A stretch of DNA of 64,000 nucleotides from positions 20,299-84,298 of the forward strand of contig NZ_BOPO01000076.1 in the NCBI RefSeq assembly GCF_017312725.1. Direction: 5' to 3'. The notes beneath the pieces were generated by a model. It was not told the origin of the DNA, searched no databases, and saw nothing but the letters and a program-made list of their open reading frames with translations. The stretch is from Actinocatenispora comari. Lineage in GTDB: Bacteria; Actinomycetota; Actinomycetes; Mycobacteriales; Micromonosporaceae. Both the position numbers and the translations under genes were made by a program. This document shows, in pieces, positions 59,056-64,000 of this stretch (positions within the stretch are counted from its first letter, which is position 1; each line of letters starts with the position of its first letter).

Positions 59056-59187
59056 CCAACGCGCCGCGCACCTGCTACACACCCGCCGTCTCTGGCAGCG
59101 CCCGGGCCCGCTCCGCAACCCGCCCGGCGTACCGGACGTCCCGGCCACGTTCGCGTTCCCGACCCGCCGACGCCGACCGGACTCTTT

Positions 59188-59210
59188 CCGGCTGGCCGCA
59201 GGCCAGCCGG
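59188..59210. terminator. Terminator hairpin after the SCP2 gene
   Basis: CCGGCTGGCC at 59188-59197 and its exact complement at 59201-59210 form a 10-bp stem with a 3-nt loop, in the 210-bp gap between the convergent SCP2 and HAD genes. A second related stem (GGCCAGCCGGCACGCG...CGCGTGCTGGCC) overlaps it, so alternative folds are possible. Nothing else is visible in the gap. Confidence 0.6.
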
Positions 59211-59265
59211 CACGCGCAGCGCGTGCTGGCCGGATCCGCGACGCGGGGTCGCGTTCCGGCCCGGC

Positions 59266-60348
59266 TCAGCCGGTCAGGCCGAGCTCCGACAGGATCGCAG
59301 CGGCGGCCCGGTCACCGGCCCGCACCGGCAGTCCGGAGCGCCAGACCGCGGCGCACAGCGCGGTCAGCGCGTCGATCCCGGTACGAGGATCGGCGTCCGC
59401 CGCGGTCAGGGCACCTGCCCCATCGCCAGGATCGGCGTCCGTCGCGGTCAGTTCCGCCACACCGGCGGCGTAGCGCACCTGCCAGCCGCCGACCCGTACC
59501 CCGGCCTCGTCGGACACCGGCTCCCGGTGCGGGGTGACCAGCCCGGAGAGATCCGCCGCGAGGTAGCTCGGCCGTACCGCCGGCGGCGCCGCGATCAGTT
59601 CGGCCGGCGTCGTCACCCCGGTCAACACGGCCAGGCTCGGCAGGCCCGCCCGGTTCGCACCCTCGATGTCGGTGTCCAGCCGGTCACCGACGACCAGCGG
59701 CCGGCGCGCCGCACTGCGCCGTACCGCGAGTTCGAAGAGCGCCGGCTCGGGCTTGCCCACCACCAGGTCCGGAGGTCGGTCGAGGGCCGCGGCGACAGCG
59801 GCGACCAGCGATCCGTTGCCCGGCAGCGGGCCGCGCTCGGACGGCAGGGTGGCGTCCAGGTTGGTGGCGATCCAGTCGGCACCGTTGCGGATCGCGACGG
59901 CCGCCTCGGCCAGCTGCCGCCAACCGGTCTCCGGCGCGTACCCCTGAACCACGGCGACCGGCCGCTCGTCGGCCGTGTCGGTCGGCACCAGGCCCGCCCC
60001 GCGTACCTCACCGACCAGTGCCGACGACCCCACCACCAGCACCGCCGACCCGGCCGGGTACCGCTGGGCGAGCAGCCCGGCGGCGCCCTGCGCCGAGGTG
60101 ACGACCTCGTCGCCGGCGGCATCCACGCCGAGCTTGCGCAGCCGTTCGGCCACCTCGCCGGCGGTGCGGCGGGCATTGTTGGTCACGAACTGCACCGCAA
60201 CGCCCAGGTCGCGCACCTGCCGCAGCGACTCGACCGCGGCCGGGACCACCTCGTCGCCGAGGTAGACCACGCCGTCGAGATCCAGCAGTACCAGGTCGAA
60301 CGCCGACACCAGCGGCTGTGCGCCGGCGGGCCGTGGGCCATCGCTCAC
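59266..60348 (-). CDS. HAD-IIA family phosphatase (NagD-like)
   Basis: This 360-residue enzyme has the HAD motif DLDGVVYLGD near residue 22, FVTNNARRT, LVVGKPEPALFELA (lysine) and VVGDRLDTDIEGA (second acidic motif). The HAD-IIA group with a C2 cap includes p-nitrophenyl phosphatases and glycerol-3-phosphate phosphatases. It has about 90 extra residues at the C-terminus. The GTG start overlaps the TPR-protein stop, and this pairing is frequent beside tlyA in actinobacteria. Confidence 0.9.
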   Translation of the reverse strand: MSDGPRPAGAQPLVSAFDLVLLDLDGVVYLGDEVVPAAVESLRQVRDLGVAVQFVTNNARRTAGEVAERLRKLGVDAAGDEVVTSAQGAAGLLAQRYPAGSAVLVVGSSALVGEVRGAGLVPTDTADERPVAVVQGYAPETGWRQLAEAAVAIRNGADWIATNLDATLPSERGPLPGNGSLVAAVAAALDRPPDLVVGKPEPALFELAVRRSAARRPLVVGDRLDTDIEGANRAGLPSLAVLTGVTTPAELIAAPPAVRPSYLAADLSGLVTPHREPVSDEAGVRVGGWQVRYAAGVAELTATDADPGDGAGALTAADADPRTGIDALTALCAAVWRSGLPVRAGDRAAAAILSELGLTG

Positions 60349-63300
60349 TCCGCTTCCCCGCCCCGATCCGGCGCACCGGCGCCCGAGGTACCCGACTCGT
60401 CACCGGTGGCGCGCACGGCCGGCGGCGGCGAGATCGGCGTGTCGGTCGCCGAGGCGAGATCGGAGAACTGCGCCGGCGGCACCGCACGGCCAGTCCTGGC
60501 ACCGTCGCCCTCATTGGCCGTCCCGGCCTCGTTGGCCGTCCCGCTCTCGTTGGCCGTCGCGCTCTCGCCCGGCTGGCGGCCGACCGCCTCCGGCGCGATC
60601 ACGTCCTCGTCCGAACTCGCTGCCGCCCGAGCCGCACCCTCGTCACCCTCGTCACCCTCGTCGACCCGCTCCGAGCTCGCGTCGGCGGCGGAGCCAGCAA
60701 CGCCTCGCCCGTCGGCGACGCCGTGGCCGCCACTGGCCTCCCCAGCAGCGCCGGCATCGCTGGGGTCCACACCACGACCGACGTCGCCGGCACCCTGATC
60801 GGCGCTGCCGGTACCTCCGTCGATGTCGCCAGCGTCCGGACCGGTGTTGCCGGCGCCTCGATCGGCGACGGCGCCGTCACCAGCTCCCCGGTCGGCGGCG
60901 TCCGAGACACCGTCGCCGCCCGCAGACCCACGGCCGATCTCCACGTCGAGATCCTCGACGTCCACGTCGTCAACCGTGTCCTGCTTGCCGGAGACCTCGT
61001 TGTTGCCGGAGACCTGGTCGTCGTCAGCCGCCGTACCGGCACCAGCCGGCGCGACGCTGGCTTCGCCGTCCGCGTCGTCGGCATCCGCCTCGTCGGTGAC
61101 CGGGAACTCCTCGTCCTCGTCCTCCTCCGGCAACTCGTCGCCGTCGATCGCCACGCCTTCCAGCGCGAGCAACCGGTCGACCGCGTCGGTCAGCCCCTGC
61201 GGATCCAGCTCGACCGCCCGCGCGAACCAGCGATATGCCTCCTCGACCCGGCCGGCGGCCTCCAAAGCATCCGCGTACGCGTACCGCAGCCGCGCGCGCC
61301 ACTCCTCGGTGCCGTTCGTCTCCAGCGGCGGTACCTGCAGCATCGTCACGCTCGCCGCGAGCTGGCCCATGTCACGCCGCGCACCGGCCGCAACGATCAG
61401 CAGCTCGATCCACTCCGCCAGACCGACGGACTTGCGGTCGGTGTGCCGGAAGAGGTCGACCGCCCGCTCGGGTCGGCCGAGCCCGCGCTCGCAGTCGGCG
61501 AGCACCGCCAGGTGCGTGTTGTGCCCGGTGATCCGCTGGAACGCGCGCAGCTCCGACATCGCCAGCTGCCACTGCCCACACTGGTACGCCGCGAGCCCGA
61601 CCGCCTCGCGAACCGCCGGGATGCGCGAGGCGACCTTCCGCGCCGCCATCGCGTGCCGCAGCGCCAGCTCGGGATCGACGTTCAGCAGTTCACCGGAGGC
61701 CACCAGCCGGCGCGCCACGATGTCCGCACTCGCCTTCGACAGCGCCCGCAGCTCGGCCCGGACGTCCCGGGACAGCTCGTTCGGCGCCACCGCATCCGGC
61801 AGCGCCGGATCGGGTCCGGCCATCTCGCTGCGCCGCGGCGGCCGAGGTTCCACCATCCGCTCCGGGCGTTGCCGGCGATCGCCCGAGGACCGGTCGAACC
61901 GGGGCTTGTCGGACTGCCGGCGGTCGTTCCCGCGCTCACCTCGCCGGTCGAACCGCTGCCTGTCCACCGACCGGTCCGAACGCTGCCGGTCGTACGGCCG
62001 ATCACCCTGCCGCGCGCGACCGCGATCGTCGGCGCCGTGGCGGGACGCCCCGCCGCCGCGCCGATCGAAGTCCCGGCGGTCGCCGCCATGGTGGCCCGAG
62101 CTCCGGCGGTCGCCGGGAGCGCCCCGTCCGTCGCGGAATCCACCGGAGCGCTCCGCAGGGCGGGCACCGCCGCCAGCACCGCGCGCACCCTGGTACCCGC
62201 CGGAGGCTTCGCGCCGATCGCCGTGATCATGGCGGGATCCAACGCGCCGGTCGTCCGGCCGCCCGCCGGAACGCCGGTCGTCCCGGTACCCGCCGGTCCC
62301 ACGATCGCCCCGGTACCCGGCACCGGATCCACGATCCTCCCGGTACCCGGCAGCCGACGAGCCACGGTCGCCACGGTGGCCGGCACCCGCGGCCCGGTCG
62401 TCGCGGTACCCGGCACCCCGACGGTCGTCCCGTCGATCCGTCCCCCGGCCCTGATCGCCCGCGCCCGAACCGCCATGGTCGTGCGATCCGGCACCTCGGC
62501 GATAGTCGCCCGAAGCGCCACCGCGCCGGTCGTCTCGATAGCCCGAGCCGGAACGGCCACCCTCGCGTGGGCCACCGCGCCGGACATCCCGGTCGCCCGG
62601 CCGGCCTGCTCGATCGTCGCGCGAATACCCGCTACCGCCTCGCTCGTACCTGGCGTCCCGGCGGTCGTCACGGCCCTGAGAACGTCCTTCGTACCCGCCA
62701 CGGCGGTCTCCGCCGGCAGCCGGCCGATCGCCACGGAACTGGCCGCGGCCAGCGTCACGCGGTCCGGCACCTCGTCCCTGGCCGCTCTCCGGCCTGCCGC
62801 GGAACTGCCCCGCGCCGCCCTGGTACCCCGCACCGCGCCGGTCACCGCCGTTGGCATGCGACCGATACCCGCCCTCGGGCCGCCCCGTAGCGGGGCGTCG
62901 GTCGCCGCCACTCCAGCCACCACGACGCGGGTCGTCGCTCCGACGGTCCCCGGGACGACCGCCGGAATCGCTGCGTCGCCCCTGGTCCGTCCGGCCCTGA
63001 TCCCGACCGGATCCTCCGCCCGGTCGCCACTCGCGCCGTTGCCCTCGGTCGTCGCCGCCACCAGGCCTTCCGGCCCTACGGTCACCGCCGCCGTACTGCC
63101 GGTCACCGCGACCGAACCGCCGGTCGTCTCGGTCGTCGCTGCGCTGGCCGCCTCGGCCGGCGCCGCTGCTCTCGTTGCTCCAGCGGCGGTCGCCCGAGCC
63201 GCCCTGGCCGCTGCGGTAGCCCCCGGTCGGGCGGTACGACGACTGGCCCTGGCGGCCGCGCCCGGCATCGTCACCGCGGCCCTGCCCACGAGCGGGGGCG

Positions 63301-63398
63301 GTGCCCCGGCGCCGGTCCCCACCGGCATTTCGGTCACGCTGGTCACGGTCGGAGTCTCGGGCCGGCTGGCGACGCCGGTCGTCTGCATTCGATGGCAC
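60345..63398 (-). CDS. Giant RG/GDR-rich protein with a TPR core and acidic tail
   Basis: This 1017-residue protein has three parts. Residues 1-515 are Arg/Gly/Asp-rich with many YRDDRRG, GDRRG and GRG units, like RNA-binding RGG regions. About 515-765 is a helical TPR-like core (VARRLVASGELLNVDPELALRHA; LRAFQRITGHNTHLAVLADC; RYAYADALEAAGRVEEAYRW). The last 250 residues are acidic and Gly/Ser-rich. GTG 63398 is chosen because GAGGAAG is 8 bases upstream; the frame extends to 63449 without a good ribosome site. Shorter TPR relatives occur beside the HAD gene in other actinobacteria. The function is unknown. Confidence 0.8.
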   Translation of the reverse strand: MPSNADDRRRQPARDSDRDQRDRNAGGDRRRGTAPARGQGRGDDAGRGRQGQSSYRPTGGYRSGQGGSGDRRWSNESSGAGRGGQRSDDRDDRRFGRGDRQYGGGDRRAGRPGGGDDRGQRREWRPGGGSGRDQGRTDQGRRSDSGGRPGDRRSDDPRRGGWSGGDRRPATGRPEGGYRSHANGGDRRGAGYQGGAGQFRGRPESGQGRGAGPRDAGRGQFRGDRPAAGGDRRGGYEGRSQGRDDRRDARYERGGSGYSRDDRAGRPGDRDVRRGGPREGGRSGSGYRDDRRGGASGDYRRGAGSHDHGGSGAGDQGRGTDRRDDRRGAGYRDDRAAGAGHRGDRGSSAAGYREDRGSGAGYRGDRGTGGYRDDRRSGGRPDDRRVGSRHDHGDRREASGGYQGARGAGGGARPAERSGGFRDGRGAPGDRRSSGHHGGDRRDFDRRGGGASRHGADDRGRARQGDRPYDRQRSDRSVDRQRFDRRGERGNDRRQSDKPRFDRSSGDRRQRPERMVEPRPPRRSEMAGPDPALPDAVAPNELSRDVRAELRALSKASADIVARRLVASGELLNVDPELALRHAMAARKVASRIPAVREAVGLAAYQCGQWQLAMSELRAFQRITGHNTHLAVLADCERGLGRPERAVDLFRHTDRKSVGLAEWIELLIVAAGARRDMGQLAASVTMLQVPPLETNGTEEWRARLRYAYADALEAAGRVEEAYRWFARAVELDPQGLTDAVDRLLALEGVAIDGDELPEEDEDEEFPVTDEADADDADGEASVAPAGAGTAADDDQVSGNNEVSGKQDTVDDVDVEDLDVEIGRGSAGGDGVSDAADRGAGDGAVADRGAGNTGPDAGDIDGGTGSADQGAGDVGRGVDPSDAGAAGEASGGHGVADGRGVAGSAADASSERVDEGDEGDEGAARAAASSDEDVIAPEAVGRQPGESATANESGTANEAGTANEGDGARTGRAVPPAQFSDLASATDTPISPPPAVRATGDESGTSGAGAPDRGGEAE

Positions 63399-63465
63399 GG
63401 CAACATCTTCCTCTACATGCCGGCGCCGCGCCGTTGGGCTGTCATGCACCGGAATCAGGACACAG

Positions 63466-63506
63466 AAAAAGGGCGGGCGGAACAGTTTCCACTGTTCCGC
63501 CCGCCC
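63466..63506 (-). terminator. rRNA-operon terminator
   Basis: Read on the minus strand, GGGCGGGCGGAACAGT, a GGAA loop, the exact complement and TTTTT form a 16-bp stem with a U tract, 9 bases after the 5S gene. This is a textbook intrinsic terminator. Confidence 0.95.
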
Positions 63507-63514
63507 TCACGTGA

Positions 63515-63634
63515 GCTTCGGCGGCGACCTACTCTCCCACACCCTCCCGAGTGCAGTACCATCGGCGCTGTAAGGCTTAGCTACCGGGTTCGGAATGGGA
63601 CCGGGCGTTTCCCTCACGCTACAACCACCGAAAC
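63515..63634 (-). rRNA. rrf: 5S ribosomal RNA
   Basis: On the minus strand the RNA begins GTTTCGGTGGTTGTAGCG and contains the universally conserved CCATTCCGAACCCGG and TGGGAGAGTAGGTCGCCGCC. The ends pair as helix I, giving about 120 nt. It lies downstream of the 23S gene with a spacer of about 90 nt (63635-63723). End positions are within a few bases. Confidence 0.95.
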
Positions 63635-63723
63635 ATCTCTCAAACCAACCAGCCACAACCACCCCCTAACAGGGGATGCTCTGACCGTGGTTCCAGAACC
63701 ACACAGTGGACGCACACAACCTT

Positions 63724-64000
<277 letters not shown>

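Noticed and set aside
61850..63350. CRISPR-like short repeats in the RG-rich region
   Set aside because: The repeats are degenerate, in frame and code for GDR/YRDDR units; spacing is irregular and no cas genes are present.
63507..63516. CACGTG palindrome near the 5S gene as a parS site
   Set aside because: The core is only 8-10 bp and does not match the 16-bp parS consensus; it is explained by the spacing between 5S and its terminator.

Overview
The window is very GC-rich DNA (codon third positions almost all G or C, frequent GTG/TTG starts, many 1-4 bp start/stop overlaps) from an actinobacterium. Chromosome-maintenance genes in a typical actinobacterial order (recN, nadK, tlyA on one side; scpA, scpB, rluB, parA, xerD, pyrG on the other), the SteA/SteB pair and several actinobacteria-type proteins make a filamentous actinomycete of the Micromonosporaceae type likely. 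The genus cannot be fixed from sequence alone.\n\n1-15.1 kb: after the tail of a TetR regulator and an MFS exporter comes a rhamnoside-use locus built as two divergent operons. The minus-strand operon encodes a very large cytoplasmic GH106-like rhamnosidase, a sugar-porter MFS importer and a Tat-exported GH78 alpha-L-rhamnosidase with extra C-terminal domains. The plus-strand operon encodes an IclR regulator, a metallo-beta-lactamase-fold protein that has lost its metal motif, a short-chain dehydrogenase, a zinc-type dehydrogenase and L-rhamnonate dehydratase. Together they suggest cleavage of plant rhamnosides and oxidation of L-rhamnose by the non-phosphorylating route. A 15-bp inverted repeat between the operons is the candidate IclR operator.\n\n15.1-31.5 kb: mixed accessory and housekeeping genes. 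These are a TerC-family membrane protein, a SigB/SigF-type sigma factor, a TetR regulator with a pair of candidate operators, a secreted phosphoesterase, a riboflavin importer (RibM/PnuX) behind an FMN riboswitch, an SRPBCC-MarR pair behind a 25-bp palindrome, a small protein made of duplicated DivIVA-like motifs, succinate dehydrogenase sdhCAB with a divergent LysR gene, a membrane-anchored unknown, a GH39/GH5-like glycosidase, and der-cmk.\n\n32-38.7 kb: a complete dipeptide/oligosaccharide-type ABC importer (Tat lipoprotein, two permeases, two ATPases), then a leaderless 13-residue leader peptide ahead of a DMT-family exporter.\n\n38.7-58.6 kb: a long, mostly minus-strand conserved block: tlyA, nadK, recN, steA, steB, then an unusual envelope-glycan-like trio (degenerate MraY/WecA-like protein, GT4 glycosyltransferase, large alkaline-phosphatase-fold membrane protein), then pyrG, a Nudix hydrolase, xerD, parA, scpA, scpB and rluB. 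ScpB carries a long acidic extension.\n\n58.6-64 kb: an SCP2-like protein, a HAD-IIA phosphatase, a 1017-residue protein with an RG/GDR-rich half, a TPR core and an acidic tail, then the end of an rRNA operon on the minus strand (5S with a strong terminator, 3' end of 23S).\n\nI found no CRISPR array, tRNA, insertion sequence, prophage or clear pseudogene.
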